The notes under the pieces were generated by a model. It made no database searches. It was not told where the DNA came from and saw nothing but the letters and a program-made list of their open reading frames with translations. Source: Lachnospiraceae bacterium C1.1 (GTDB taxonomy: Bacteria; Bacillota; Clostridia; Lachnospirales; Lachnospiraceae). Taken from it: a stretch of DNA of 64,000 nt. Below are positions 37,349 through 46,106 of this stretch, piece after piece. The stretch is from NCBI GenBank assembly GCA_030434875.1, contig JAUISW010000002.1, forward strand, positions 1 to 64,000, read 5' to 3'. A program made the translations under genes and the position numbers. Numbering within the stretch: the first letter of the stretch is position 1; every line of letters starts with the position of its first letter.

Positions 37349-38509
37349 ATGCAGAAAGGCAATGTTCTTGTCATCGGAAATTCCGGGGTGGGAAAATCTA
37401 CACTTATAAATGCAGTATTAGGTTGGGACGCTAAGAAAAAGGCAATAACAGGCAGAGGAATATCCGGGGTAACAAAAGATCTTGAGATTTATGAGAATAA
37501 TGGTATTTCTTTCCGGCTTATTGATACAATAGGATTTGAACCCGGATTTTTTAAGGAAAGAAACGCTGTAAATGCAGTCAGAAAATGGTCAAGGAATGCT
37601 GCAAAGGATGGGAGAGAAGACAGTAGGATAAATCTTATCTGGTTTTGTGTTGATGGAACTTCGGCAAAACTTTTTCCAAAAACAATAGATTCTCTTATGA
37701 ACGCAACCAGTATTTGGAAAAATGTACCTATAATAGTTGTTATTACGAAATCATATTCTGAGCCTGACCGCGAAGAAAACAAAAAAATGATCCGTATGGC
37801 ATTTGCATCAAAAAAGAAATACAGAGACAGATTGAATGATATAATCCCTGTAGTAGCGGAACCTTATATAATAAAAGAGGGAATATATGCTGCACCTGAG
37901 GGAATAACAGAACTTATAGCGCTTACCAATAATCTTATGCCGGAAGGGTTTAAGGCAGCAGAGCAGGATGTTATAAATTATAATCTGATCAGAAAAAGAG
38001 CATTGTCTCAGACGGTCATAACTGTTGCAAGTTTAGCCGGGATAACTGTTGGAGGGGTTTCACTTCCTGTTGCTGACGGGGTTATTCTTGCGCCGACGGA
38101 AACGCTTGAGATAGAGTCCATCGCAAAAATATGGGGAATAAAAAAAGACAAGATGCATGAAGAGCTTTTTAATACCATACTTGAAGTTGGAACTGTCGGA
38201 GCTGCCGGCAAATTGATAGCATCCGGTCTTAAGGCCGTTCCGGGAATAAACATAGGAGCTGCAGTAATAAATGCATTTATAGCAGGAACTGTTATTTTTG
38301 CATTAGGACAGGGATCAAGCTATATATTTGAGCAGATATATACGGGAAAGAGGTCTGCTTCAGATCTGGACTGGGTTAAATCTGTTATAGAGAAAAATAT
38401 TACAAAATCTTCTATGGAAACATTGGCAGAGGCTATAAAGAATATTCCAAAGAACGCAGGAACCAGGGAAATTCTTGAGATAATAGCAAAGACATTCTTG
38501 AAAAAATGA
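37349..38509 (+). CDS. GTPase with C-terminal DUF697-like membrane region
   Basis: 386 residues. The G domain has NVLVIGNSGVGKSTLINAV (G1), RLIDTIGFEPG (G3, DxxG variant DTIG) and PIIVVITKSYS (G4, TKxY rather than NKxD). After about residue 215 comes a hydrophobic Gly-rich region (VASLAGITVGGVSLPVAD, GAAVINAFIAGTVIFALG) like the DUF697 membrane-linked domain. Function is unknown; related proteins are membrane-associated stress or surface GTPases. The start at 37349 has GGAG upstream and is preferred over the ATG at 37334. It ends the nag transcript. Confidence 0.75.
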   Translation: MQKGNVLVIGNSGVGKSTLINAVLGWDAKKKAITGRGISGVTKDLEIYENNGISFRLIDTIGFEPGFFKERNAVNAVRKWSRNAAKDGREDSRINLIWFCVDGTSAKLFPKTIDSLMNATSIWKNVPIIVVITKSYSEPDREENKKMIRMAFASKKKYRDRLNDIIPVVAEPYIIKEGIYAAPEGITELIALTNNLMPEGFKAAEQDVINYNLIRKRALSQTVITVASLAGITVGGVSLPVADGVILAPTETLEIESIAKIWGIKKDKMHEELFNTILEVGTVGAAGKLIASGLKAVPGINIGAAVINAFIAGTVIFALGQGSSYIFEQIYTGKRSASDLDWVKSVIEKNITKSSMETLAEAIKNIPKNAGTREILEIIAKTFLKK

Positions 38510-38537
38510 TCATATAAAAAGAAAGAGAGGAAATTTC

Positions 38538-38930
38538 ATGGAAAGAGTAGTTAAGTTCTTAAAGGACGCAGAAACTTATTATCTTGCAACAGTTGAGGGA
38601 GATCAGCCGAGAGTTAGACCTTTCGGTACGGCACATATTTTTGAAGGCAAGCTTTATATCCAGACGGGTAAAGTAAAGGACGTTTCAAAGCAGATCCACG
38701 CAAATCCTAAGGTTGAGATTTGCGCTTTTAATAAGGGTGAATGGCTTAGGGTTGCCGGTGAACTTGTGGAAGATGACAGAAATGAAGCTCGCCAGTCTAT
38801 GTTAGATGCTTATCCGTCATTACAGAAGATGTACAAAGCTGATGATGGAAATACAGAAGTATTCTACTTTAAGAATGCGACTGCAACGTTTAGTTCATTT
38901 ACACATGAACCGGAAACAATCAATTTTTAA
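38538..38930 (+). CDS. Pyridoxamine 5'-phosphate oxidase-like flavoprotein
   Basis: 130 residues forming a split-barrel FMN-binding fold. YYLATVEGDQPRVRPFGTAHIFEGKLYIQTGK is the usual first sheet and WLRVAGELVEDDRNEARQSMLDAYPSL the middle. It is the short class seen in anaerobes, often bound to FMN or F420-like cofactors, with unknown substrate. AGAGAGG precedes the ATG, and a terminator follows at 38946-38977. Confidence 0.8.
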   Translation: MERVVKFLKDAETYYLATVEGDQPRVRPFGTAHIFEGKLYIQTGKVKDVSKQIHANPKVEICAFNKGEWLRVAGELVEDDRNEARQSMLDAYPSLQKMYKADDGNTEVFYFKNATATFSSFTHEPETINF

Positions 38931-38945
38931 AGAACAAGAGGGTTA

Positions 38946-38977
38946 AGCCCCATCGTTATTTTCATAACGGTGGGGCT
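38946..38977 (+). terminator. Terminator
   Basis: AGCCCCATCGTTAT pairs with ATAACGGTGGGGCT, then ATTTTTT. The following 145 bases before 39124 show no gene and no riboswitch I can recognise. Confidence 0.88.
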
Positions 38978-39123
38978 ATTTTTTATGATTTTGAAATAAG
39001 AAAAACTTATCACCGACGATAAAAACTAATGATTTTTCAAATCTGCTGACTGATGCTAGGATATTTACAACAAAAATAAACGAAATAAGACCAAATAAAA
39101 ATAGAAAAGGAGATTATGAAAAT

Positions 39124-40407
39124 ATGAGTGATTACAGATTTGAAACATTACAGGTACATGTTGGACAGGAAGAAGCAGATCCGGCTACAGACTCAAGAGC
39201 TGTACCGATTTATCAGACAACGTCTTATGTTTTTCATAACAGCAAACATGCGGCAGACAGATTTGGTCTTGCAGATGCAGGAAATATATATGGAAGACTG
39301 ACAAATTCTACTCAGGATGTTTTAGAGAAAAGACTGGCTGCATTAGAGGGAGGAACTGCAGCATTGGCATTGGCATCCGGTTCGGCAGCGATTACATATA
39401 CTATAGAAGCGCTTGCGGCAAACGGTGGTCATATTGTTGCACAGAAGACAATTTACGGAGGCAGTTTTAATCTTTTGGAGCATACACTTCCGCAATACGG
39501 AATTACTACAACATTTGTAGATGCACATAACCTTCAGGAATTAGAAGCAGCGATAGAGGATAATACAAGAGCAATCTATCTTGAAACTTTAGGAAATCCA
39601 AACAGCGATATTCCGGATATAGATGCAATTGCTGAGATCGCACATAAGCATGGACTTCCTGTTGTTGTTGACAATACATTTGGAACTCCATATCTGATCA
39701 GACCTATAGAGCATGGAGCTGATATAGTGGTACATTCTGCTACAAAATTTATAGGCGGTCATGGAACTACTCTTGGAGGAATAATTGTAGAGTCAGGAAA
39801 GTTTAACTGGAAAGAGAGTGGTAAATATCCGAATATAGCAGAGGCAAATCCAAGTTATCATGGAATATCATTTTACGATGCAGTAGGACCGGCAGCTTTC
39901 GTTACTTATATCAGGGCAATTCTTTTGAGAGATACAGGAGCAACGATTTCGCCATTTAATGCATTCCTTCTTTTACAAGGTGTAGAGACGCTTTCATTAA
40001 GAGTTGAAAGACATGCAGAAAATACAAAGAAGGTAGTTGAATTTCTAAGAAATAATCCGCTTGTAGAAAAGGTAAATCACCCATCACTTCCTGAGCATCC
40101 GGATCATGAACTATATGAGAGATATTTCCCAAATGGTGGAGCTTCTATTTTTACTTTTGATATAAAAGGCGGAAAAGAAGAGGCATGGAAATTTATTGAT
40201 AACCTGAAGATATTTTCGCTTCTTGCAAATGTAGCAGATGTAAAGAGTCTGGTTATACATCCGGCATCGACCACACATTCACAGCTTTCAGAAGAGGAAC
40301 TTGAGGATCAGGGAATACATCAGAATACTATTCGTCTTTCAATAGGAACAGAGCATATTGATGATATTATTGCAGATCTGAAAAATGGATTTGATGCTAT
40401 AGGCTAA
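39124..40407 (+). CDS. O-acetylhomoserine sulfhydrylase
   Basis: 427 residues, the length of O-acetylhomoserine (thiol)-lyases. LQVHVGQEEADPATDSRAVP, YGRLTNSTQDVLEKRLAALE, LASGSAAITYTIEAL and HSATKFIGGHGTTLGG (PLP-binding Lys in SATK) are present. It makes homocysteine directly from O-acetylhomoserine and sulfide. AAAGGAG precedes the ATG. Together with the downstream amino-acid ABC transporter, Rrf2 regulator and MnmA it suggests a sulfur-metabolism block. Confidence 0.92.
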   Translation: MSDYRFETLQVHVGQEEADPATDSRAVPIYQTTSYVFHNSKHAADRFGLADAGNIYGRLTNSTQDVLEKRLAALEGGTAALALASGSAAITYTIEALAANGGHIVAQKTIYGGSFNLLEHTLPQYGITTTFVDAHNLQELEAAIEDNTRAIYLETLGNPNSDIPDIDAIAEIAHKHGLPVVVDNTFGTPYLIRPIEHGADIVVHSATKFIGGHGTTLGGIIVESGKFNWKESGKYPNIAEANPSYHGISFYDAVGPAAFVTYIRAILLRDTGATISPFNAFLLLQGVETLSLRVERHAENTKKVVEFLRNNPLVEKVNHPSLPEHPDHELYERYFPNGGASIFTFDIKGGKEEAWKFIDNLKIFSLLANVADVKSLVIHPASTTHSQLSEEELEDQGIHQNTIRLSIGTEHIDDIIADLKNGFDAIG

Positions 40408-40468
40408 AGATTGTTTGGCTATTAATTAAACAAAATGTGAAAAGATAGATTTGGGAGGAACAGATATT

Positions 40469-41380
40469 ATGAAAAAGAAAAATTTAAATAAATTGCTTTC
40501 TACTGTATTGACTTTAACTATTGCTGCATTTGCTATTACCGGCTGCGGATCGGTAAATGCACAGGAACTGCCATCAACTGAAAAAAGCAGTGAGGCATCA
40601 GAAAATGATGGAGAAAGCGAAAATAAAAATTACCGGACTCTTGACGAGATAAAAGAAAGCGGGACTATTAACATAGGTGTATTTTCTGATAAGAACCCAT
40701 TTGGCTATGTGGATGAAAATGGTGATTATCAGGGCTATGATGTCTATTTTGCAGAAAGAATAGGACAGGATCTGGGGGTTGATATAAATTATGTGTCCAC
40801 GGAAGCTGCAAGCAGAGTTGAATATCTTGAAACCGGTAAGGTAGATATTATATTGGCAAATTTTACGGTAACAGATGAAAGAGCTGAAAAGGTTGACTTT
40901 GCATTACCGTATATGAATGTAGCACTTGGTGTTATATCACCTGAAACTAATGTGATCGAAGATATAAGCCAGATAAAAGAAGATGACCAGGTTATAGTTA
41001 TCTCAGGAACTACCGCAGAGACATATTTTGAAAAGAATTATCCGGATATTCAGCTTCAGAAGTTTGATACCTATGCTTCTGCAAAGACTGCATTTGAAAA
41101 TGCTACCGGTGTTGCCTGGGCAAATGATAATACTGAAGTAATAGCCTACGCTAACGAAAATGAGGGATATGTTGTTGGCATTCCATCGCTTGGAAGTCAG
41201 GATACCATTGCTCCTGCGGTAACGAAGGGAAACAGTTCGCTTCTCGATTGGTTGAATGAGGAAATCCAAAATCTTGGAGATGAGCAGTTTTTCCATAAGG
41301 CATATGAGGAAACCCTGATCGATACTTATGGAAAAGATTATGAGGAAACACTTGTAGTAGAAGGCGGTGAGATTAAGTAA
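40469..41380 (+). CDS. Amino-acid ABC transporter, substrate-binding lipoprotein
   Basis: 303 residues. A lipoprotein signal with ITGC lipobox, an acidic linker (SSEASENDGES), then the SBP_bac_3 fold: YRTLDEIKESGTINIGVFSDKNPFGYVDENGDYQGYDVYFAERI, and VDIILANFTVTDERAEKVDF. This family binds polar amino acids or cystine. GGGAGG precedes the ATG at 40469. A hairpin at 41387-41412 between it and the permeases probably keeps its level above theirs. Cystine or a sulfur amino acid is the most likely ligand by context only. Confidence 0.87.
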   Translation: MKKKNLNKLLSTVLTLTIAAFAITGCGSVNAQELPSTEKSSEASENDGESENKNYRTLDEIKESGTINIGVFSDKNPFGYVDENGDYQGYDVYFAERIGQDLGVDINYVSTEAASRVEYLETGKVDIILANFTVTDERAEKVDFALPYMNVALGVISPETNVIEDISQIKEDDQVIVISGTTAETYFEKNYPDIQLQKFDTYASAKTAFENATGVAWANDNTEVIAYANENEGYVVGIPSLGSQDTIAPAVTKGNSSLLDWLNEEIQNLGDEQFFHKAYEETLIDTYGKDYEETLVVEGGEIK

Positions 41381-41386
41381 ATTATG

Positions 41387-41412
41387 AGGAGAGTCATTTG
41401 ACTCTCCTGTTT
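41387..41412 (+). terminator. Attenuating hairpin after the binding-protein gene
   Basis: AGGAGAGTC-ATTT-GACTCTCCT followed by GTTTT, within the ABC operon just after the substrate-binding gene. Confidence 0.65.
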
Positions 41413-41472
41413 TAATCTGATCATATACGAGTTGTATATTTAGCCTAAATCATAAAAGAAGAGGAAACAGGT

Positions 41473-42132
41473 ATGGAGCTAGAAATTTTATCAGCTTATT
41501 TTCCGAAATATCTGGAAGCTTTTCTCCTCACGGTGAGGATAGGAATTATTGGAATTGGGATTTCGTTTATTTTGGGAATTATAGCAGCCTTTTTTATACA
41601 TTTTAAAATAGCTTTCTTTGCAAAGTTTTTTACTGCATATATAGAATTATTTAGAAATACACCGCTTCTCGTACAATTATTTTTAATTTATTTTGGACTA
41701 CCTAAAATAGGAATAGTAATCCCGGCAGAGGTATGCGGGGCTTTAGGACTTGGACTGCTTGGAGGAAGTTATATGGCAGAGGGTTTCAGAAGCGGTTTAG
41801 CTGCAGTATCAGATTCACAGGCAGAGGGTGCATTGGCGTTGGGAATGAAAAAGAGTCAAATGTTTATTTTTGTAATATTTCCGGAAGCTTTTTATTTAAG
41901 TGTACCGGCTGTTACAGCAAATATTATTTTTTTATTGAAAGAAACAAGTGTATTTTCCGCAATCAGTCTGATGGATCTGATGTTCAGGGCAAAGGATCTG
42001 ATCGGACTTTACTATAATACAAAAGAAGCTTTATTTTTATTGGTAATCTTTTACATGATCATGTTAGTTCCTGTATCAATTGCAGCTAATCTGATTGAGG
42101 GAAGAGTACATTATAAAATGTTTGGAGCATAA
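41473..42132 (+). CDS. Amino-acid ABC transporter permease 1
   Basis: 219 residues with about five membrane helices in the HisM/GlnP style: FRNTPLLVQLFLIYFGLPK is the family entry segment and EGALALGMKKSQMFIFVIFPEAF the EAA loop that contacts the ATPase. One candidate parS (41525-41539) lies inside the coding sequence where it encodes LLTVRIG, a normal permease segment. The gene is followed by permease 2 after two bases. Confidence 0.87.
   Translation: MELEILSAYFPKYLEAFLLTVRIGIIGIGISFILGIIAAFFIHFKIAFFAKFFTAYIELFRNTPLLVQLFLIYFGLPKIGIVIPAEVCGALGLGLLGGSYMAEGFRSGLAAVSDSQAEGALALGMKKSQMFIFVIFPEAFYLSVPAVTANIIFLLKETSVFSAISLMDLMFRAKDLIGLYYNTKEALFLLVIFYMIMLVPVSIAANLIEGRVHYKMFGA
41525..41539. promoter_or_regulatory. 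15-bp palindrome, candidate parS copy 5 (intragenic)
   Basis: TCCTCACGGTGAGGA within the permease gene, 17 kb from the parA copy. The encoded residues fit the protein family, so coincidence is possible, but the full 15-mer is improbable by chance in 64 kb. Confidence 0.45.
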
Positions 42133-42134
42133 AT

Positions 42135-42803
42135 ATGGGATTTGAACTTTTATTAAAAGGAAATAATATGGCCAGATTAGTTGGAGGCTTATTGGTTGCA
42201 CTCAGGATCAGCATGATATCAGTGATGATAAGCATGGTTCTGGGAGTTATCCTTGGTAGTATTATGACATTGAAAAATCCGGTCATTTCATTTATTTGTA
42301 AAATATATTTGGAAACCATACGAATTATGCCGCAGATGGTTTTGCTTTTTCTGGTTTATTTTGGAACAACCAAAGCAATGGGTATAAATTTATCTGCAGA
42401 AACTGCATCTATAATAGTTTTTACATTATGGGGAACAGCAGAAATGTCTGATCTTGTAAGAGGAGCAGTTAACAGTATCCCAAGAATTCAATATGAAAGC
42501 AGCTATTCATTGGGAATGACAGTAAAACAAACATATATATTTGTAATAATACCACAAACTATAAGGAGGCTCCTGCCTCTTTCGATAAATCTGATAACCA
42601 GAATGATAAAAACCACGAGTCTGGTAATGATGATAGGTATAGTAGAGGTTTTAAAAGTTGGCCAGCAGATAATTGAAGCAAATAGAAAAAGTTCACCTGA
42701 AGCAGCATTCGGGATTTATACGACAATATTTATTTTATATTTTATTGTGTGCTCATCGATCAGTCTATTATCAAAATATTTTGAGAAGAATTGGGAAAAT
42801 TAG
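42135..42803 (+). CDS. Amino-acid ABC transporter permease 2
   Basis: 222 residues, a second HisM-type permease with RIMPQMVLLFLVYFGTTK and an EAA-like loop (YESSYSLGMTVKQTYIFVIIPQTIRR). The two permeases would form a heterodimer. GGAG lies eight bases before the ATG, inside the end of permease 1, and the ATPase follows after one base. Confidence 0.87.
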   Translation: MGFELLLKGNNMARLVGGLLVALRISMISVMISMVLGVILGSIMTLKNPVISFICKIYLETIRIMPQMVLLFLVYFGTTKAMGINLSAETASIIVFTLWGTAEMSDLVRGAVNSIPRIQYESSYSLGMTVKQTYIFVIIPQTIRRLLPLSINLITRMIKTTSLVMMIGIVEVLKVGQQIIEANRKSSPEAAFGIYTTIFILYFIVCSSISLLSKYFEKNWEN

Positions 42804-42804
42804 T

Positions 42805-43542
42805 ATGGAAGAAATTTTAAGTTTAAATAATCTGACTAAAGTATATGATAATTTTACGGTATTGAATCATGTAAACTTAAGCGTAAATAAAGGAGAAGTA
42901 GTTGTAATAGTTGGTCCATCCGGATGTGGTAAGAGTACTTTGCTTAGAGCTATTAATGCTTTTGAAGATATTCAGGATGGAACAGTATCTCTTTATGGAG
43001 AAAGAATTAATCCATGTGAAGGAAAGCTAAATAAGGTTAGGGAAAAAATCGGGATGGTCTTTCAAAGTTATGATCTATTTCCGCACAAAACTGTTTTGCA
43101 GAATATGATACTTGCACCAATGATGGTGAAAAGAATAAAGAAAAAAGAAGCAGAAAAAGAAGCATTAGAATTATTAAAGCGTGTAGGTTTGGCAGAGAAA
43201 AAAGATAATTATCCCTGGCAGTTATCAGGTGGTCAGAAGCAGAGAGTAGCCATAGTCAGAGCGCTGATGATGCATCCGGAAGTTCTTCTTTTAGATGAGA
43301 TAACGGCTGCGCTGGATCCTGAGATGATAAGAGAGGTATTGGAGGTTGTTGTAGATCTTGCCAAAGAGGGAAGAACAATGGTTATCGTTACCCATGAAAT
43401 GTCATTTGCCAGAGCAGTTGCAGACAGAATGGTTTTTATTGATGGAGGGCATATTGTAGAAGAAGGAAGTCCGGATGAATTCTTTGAGCATCCTAAAACA
43501 GAGAGGTTAAAAAAGTTTCTGGATTCCTTCATCTATAATTAG
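42805..43542 (+). CDS. Amino-acid ABC transporter ATPase
   Basis: 245 residues from the ATG at 42805; the longer open frame upstream overlaps permease 2 and is not used. Walker A is VGPSGCGKSTLL, signature LSGGQKQRVAIVRAL, Walker B VLLLDEITAALDPE, with the Q-loop VFQSYDLFPHKTVLQNM typical of polar-amino-acid importers. It energises the two permeases before it. The gene ends two bases from the convergent Rrf2 gene. Confidence 0.92.
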   Translation: MEEILSLNNLTKVYDNFTVLNHVNLSVNKGEVVVIVGPSGCGKSTLLRAINAFEDIQDGTVSLYGERINPCEGKLNKVREKIGMVFQSYDLFPHKTVLQNMILAPMMVKRIKKKEAEKEALELLKRVGLAEKKDNYPWQLSGGQKQRVAIVRALMMHPEVLLLDEITAALDPEMIREVLEVVVDLAKEGRTMVIVTHEMSFARAVADRMVFIDGGHIVEEGSPDEFFEHPKTERLKKFLDSFIYN

Positions 43543-43544
43543 TC

Positions 43545-43949
43545 TTATCTTTCTCTTATCAAGTCACTGAGATATTTACTATAAAAGAAATCGTGTGTAA
43601 GTTGATCAAATTCTGTCCATAACGGTAAGGTTTCGCATTCGGATGCCCTTGGACAAGGCTCTGTTCCGGTCATGAGGCAGGAAACAGAAACAAGGGGACC
43701 ATCCATAAGCTCTATAATTTCTCCGAGACAATATTCTTCCGGTTTTCTGCAAAGCTTATATCCGCCGCCTCTTCCACTTGTACCAAAGAGAAGCTTTGCG
43801 GAAACCAAATCTTTTACGATAATTTCCAGATATTTTTTTGAAATATTCTGTCTGGCTGCGATGTCTTTTAAGGGAATATATTTTCCGTCATAATTTTCTG
43901 CAATATCTAATAATACACGAATTGCATATCGACCTCTAGTTGTTATCAT
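43545..43949 (-). CDS. Rrf2-family regulator (CymR/IscR-like)
   Basis: 134 residues. The winged HTH reads MITTRGRYAIRVLLDIAENYDG and LKDIAARQNISKKYLEIIVKDLVSAKLL, then RGGGYKLCRKPEEYCLGEIIE. A C-terminal trio of cysteines (SCLMTG, EPCPRASEC) fits an iron-sulfur-sensing or cysteine-sensing Rrf2 protein. CymR-like control of sulfur genes is suggested by the neighbours: O-acetylhomoserine sulfhydrylase and an amino-acid ABC importer on one side, MnmA divergently on the other. The target sites were not identified. Confidence 0.85.
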   Translation of the reverse strand: MITTRGRYAIRVLLDIAENYDGKYIPLKDIAARQNISKKYLEIIVKDLVSAKLLFGTSGRGGGYKLCRKPEEYCLGEIIELMDGPLVSVSCLMTGTEPCPRASECETLPLWTEFDQLTHDFFYSKYLSDLIRER

Positions 43950-44032
43950 TGAGACATCTCCTTTCTTTTAATCAATTATACAGTGACCAGATATGTGAAA
44001 CAAGCAAGAATTTATTAATAATATAACACCTA

Positions 44033-44061
44033 TTGACATACTAGGCAAATATATTTATAAT
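44033..44061 (+). promoter_or_regulatory. mnmA promoter
   Basis: TTGACA (44033-44038), 17 bases, TATAAT (44056-44061): consensus boxes 34 bases before mnmA in the gap shared with the divergent Rrf2 gene. Confidence 0.85.
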
Positions 44062-44095
44062 TCGGCTTAATTCTTAATTGAAACAGGAGATATTA

Positions 44096-45151
44096 ATGGC
44101 TAAGGTGATAGTTGGTATGTCAGGAGGCGTTGATAGTGCTGTCTCTGCATATATATTAAAGAACAAAGGATATGATGTGACAGGAGTTACTCTTCGCACA
44201 TTATTATCAGATAGTAAATGCTGTGAAATAGATGATGCAAGGAGAGCTTCCTGGAAAATAGGGATAAAATATTATACACAGAATTGTATTTCAGAGTTTA
44301 AGGAAAAAATAACGGATCCTTTTATTAATAATTATCTAAGTGGTATTACGCCTAATCCTTGTGTTATCTGCAATCGTCTGATCAAATGGGACAGGCTGCT
44401 CTATTACGCGGATATCTTAAAGGCAGAATATATTGCTACGGGTCATTATGCAACTATAGTTAAAAAAGATAATGGAAGATATACAGTAAAAATGGCGGAG
44501 GATGCAGGAAAAGATCAGACATATATGCTCTATCGTCTGTCACAGGAGCAATTATCGAGAACGCTTATGCCTCTTGGTAAATTCAAGAAAGATGAAGTGC
44601 GTGAGATTGCAAAGAATGCAGATATTCCTCTTGCAAAAAAAAAGGATTCTCAGGAAATCTGTTTTGTAACAAATGGAGGCTATGCAGACTATATCGAAAA
44701 AAACTCGAAGAATCCAATTCCGGGAGAAGGAAATTTTCTTGATGAGACAGGAATTGTAATAGGAAAACATAGAGGAATCATTCATTACACAGTAGGACAA
44801 CGAAAAGGTCTTGGTCTGGCACTTGGTTATCCGGCGTATGTTAAGGAGATACGCGCAGCAGAAAATGAGATAATAATAGGAAAAGAGGAATCATTATACA
44901 GAAAAGAAATTATATCTAATGAGCTATCTTTTATGAGTATTGCAGATCCGAATGTTGGAGATGAATTTGAGGCTGTAGTAAAGGTTCGTTATCATCATGC
45001 AGGGCAGAGCGCAAGGATAAAAATGATAGACGATACGACAGTCAAAATTAGCTTCAAAGATCCTGTAAGAGCAGCATCACCTGGACAATCGGCAGTCTTT
45101 TATGATAAGGAAGGCTGTGTGATAGGAGGCGGAATAATTATCAGAAGTTAA
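44096..45151 (+). CDS. mnmA: tRNA 2-thiouridylase MnmA
   Basis: 351 residues. The PP-loop is VGMSGGVDSAVSAYIL; TPNPCVICNRLIKWD and DSQEICFV carry the two catalytic cysteines; ATGHYATIV and VGQRKGLGLALGYPAYV complete the family pattern. It thiolates U34 of Lys, Glu and Gln tRNAs using persulfide sulfur. The start at 44096 has AGGAG eight bases upstream. Divergence from an Rrf2 gene resembles the Rrf2-NifS-MnmA clusters of clostridia, but no cysteine desulfurase is here. Confidence 0.9.
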   Translation: MAKVIVGMSGGVDSAVSAYILKNKGYDVTGVTLRTLLSDSKCCEIDDARRASWKIGIKYYTQNCISEFKEKITDPFINNYLSGITPNPCVICNRLIKWDRLLYYADILKAEYIATGHYATIVKKDNGRYTVKMAEDAGKDQTYMLYRLSQEQLSRTLMPLGKFKKDEVREIAKNADIPLAKKKDSQEICFVTNGGYADYIEKNSKNPIPGEGNFLDETGIVIGKHRGIIHYTVGQRKGLGLALGYPAYVKEIRAAENEIIIGKEESLYRKEIISNELSFMSIADPNVGDEFEAVVKVRYHHAGQSARIKMIDDTTVKISFKDPVRAASPGQSAVFYDKEGCVIGGGIIIRS

Positions 45152-45237
45152 TATGTTTTTCTGATTGCTAATTTCTCGACAATTAAATAAGATATTATTA
45201 ACAATAAAAACAGTTTATATAATGAGGGTAATAGTAG

Positions 45238-45948
45238 ATGTATGACTTTAATGAAAAACTTGCTGTTATAACCGGCGGGGCAAATGGAATCGGAAAGTGT
45301 ATAGCTGATGAATTTAGGAAAAATGGGGCTTTTGTTGAAATAATTGATAAAGCTGATGGGGATCATTTTGTTGGTGATATTTCAAAAAAAGAAACGCTTG
45401 AAGAGTTTGCAGAGTTCGTGATAAAGAAGTACGGAAAGGTGGACTTTCTGATTAATAATGCCCTTCCTCTTATGAAGGGAATAGATGAATGCAGCTATGA
45501 AGAATTTGGTTACGCTCTGTCGGTAGGAGTAACGGCACCGTTTTATCTTACAAAGCTTTTTTTGCCGTATTTTGAAAAAGAAGCTTCTGTTATAAATATC
45601 TCATCCTCCAGGGATAGAATGAGCCAACCACAGACAGAAAGCTATACTGCAGCTAAAGGTGGTATTGCAGCACTTACGCATGCACTCGCAGTAAGTCTTT
45701 CCGGAAAGATCAGGGTCAATTCGATTTCTCCGGGCTGGATAGATACAGATTATTGCGAGTATGAAGGTCCTGATGCTGCTCAGCAGCCGTCAGGGAGAGT
45801 TGGAAATCCGTTGGATATAGCAAATATGGTTTTATTTTTATGTTCAGATAAAGCCGGATTTATAACAGGAGAGAATATTTGCATAGATGGGGGAATGACG
45901 AAGCAAATGATCTATCATGGTGACAATGGATGGAATTTAACTTTATAA
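45238..45948 (+). CDS. Short-chain dehydrogenase/reductase
   Basis: 236 residues, classical SDR: ITGGANGIGKCIADEF for NAD(P) binding, LINNALPLM, and the catalytic YTAAKGGIAALTHALA (Tyr and Lys) with ISSSRDR upstream (Ser), then ISPGWIDTDY and the end GENICIDGGMT. An acidic Asp after strand 2 (IIDKADG) favours NAD. The substrate is unknown. It follows mnmA by 86 bases and ends at a hairpin (45958-45998). Confidence 0.88.
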   Translation: MYDFNEKLAVITGGANGIGKCIADEFRKNGAFVEIIDKADGDHFVGDISKKETLEEFAEFVIKKYGKVDFLINNALPLMKGIDECSYEEFGYALSVGVTAPFYLTKLFLPYFEKEASVINISSSRDRMSQPQTESYTAAKGGIAALTHALAVSLSGKIRVNSISPGWIDTDYCEYEGPDAAQQPSGRVGNPLDIANMVLFLCSDKAGFITGENICIDGGMTKQMIYHGDNGWNLTL

Positions 45949-45957
45949 GCATATTCA

Positions 45958-45998
45958 AGATCATATATACAAAAAATGTATATATGGTCTTTATTTTT
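45958..45998 (+). terminator. Terminator of the mnmA-SDR unit
   Basis: AGATCATATATACA pairs with TGTATATATGGTCT, then TTTATTTTTT. Confidence 0.75.
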
Positions 45999-46106
45999 TG
46001 GTCTTAAATTAAAGCCATCTGATTTAACTCTTCAATAATTCAAAAAGAATTAAAATCTTGATATTATAAAATTAAATCTTATGTTATGAGGAGGGAACAA
46101 TAATAT

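Noticed and set aside
39000..39123. Leader of the sulfhydrylase gene as a SAM or other riboswitch
   Set aside because: Only 120 AT-rich bases, no conserved core or terminator/antiterminator pair recognised.
41525..41539. Fifth palindrome as a coincidental coding match
   Set aside because: Not rejected as a site but downgraded: the codons fit the permease family, so selection on protein alone could account for part of it. Kept with lower confidence.
42673..42804. N-terminal extension of the ABC ATPase
   Set aside because: The extension overlaps permease 2 in another frame and lacks family similarity; the ATG at 42805 begins right at the ATPase domain.
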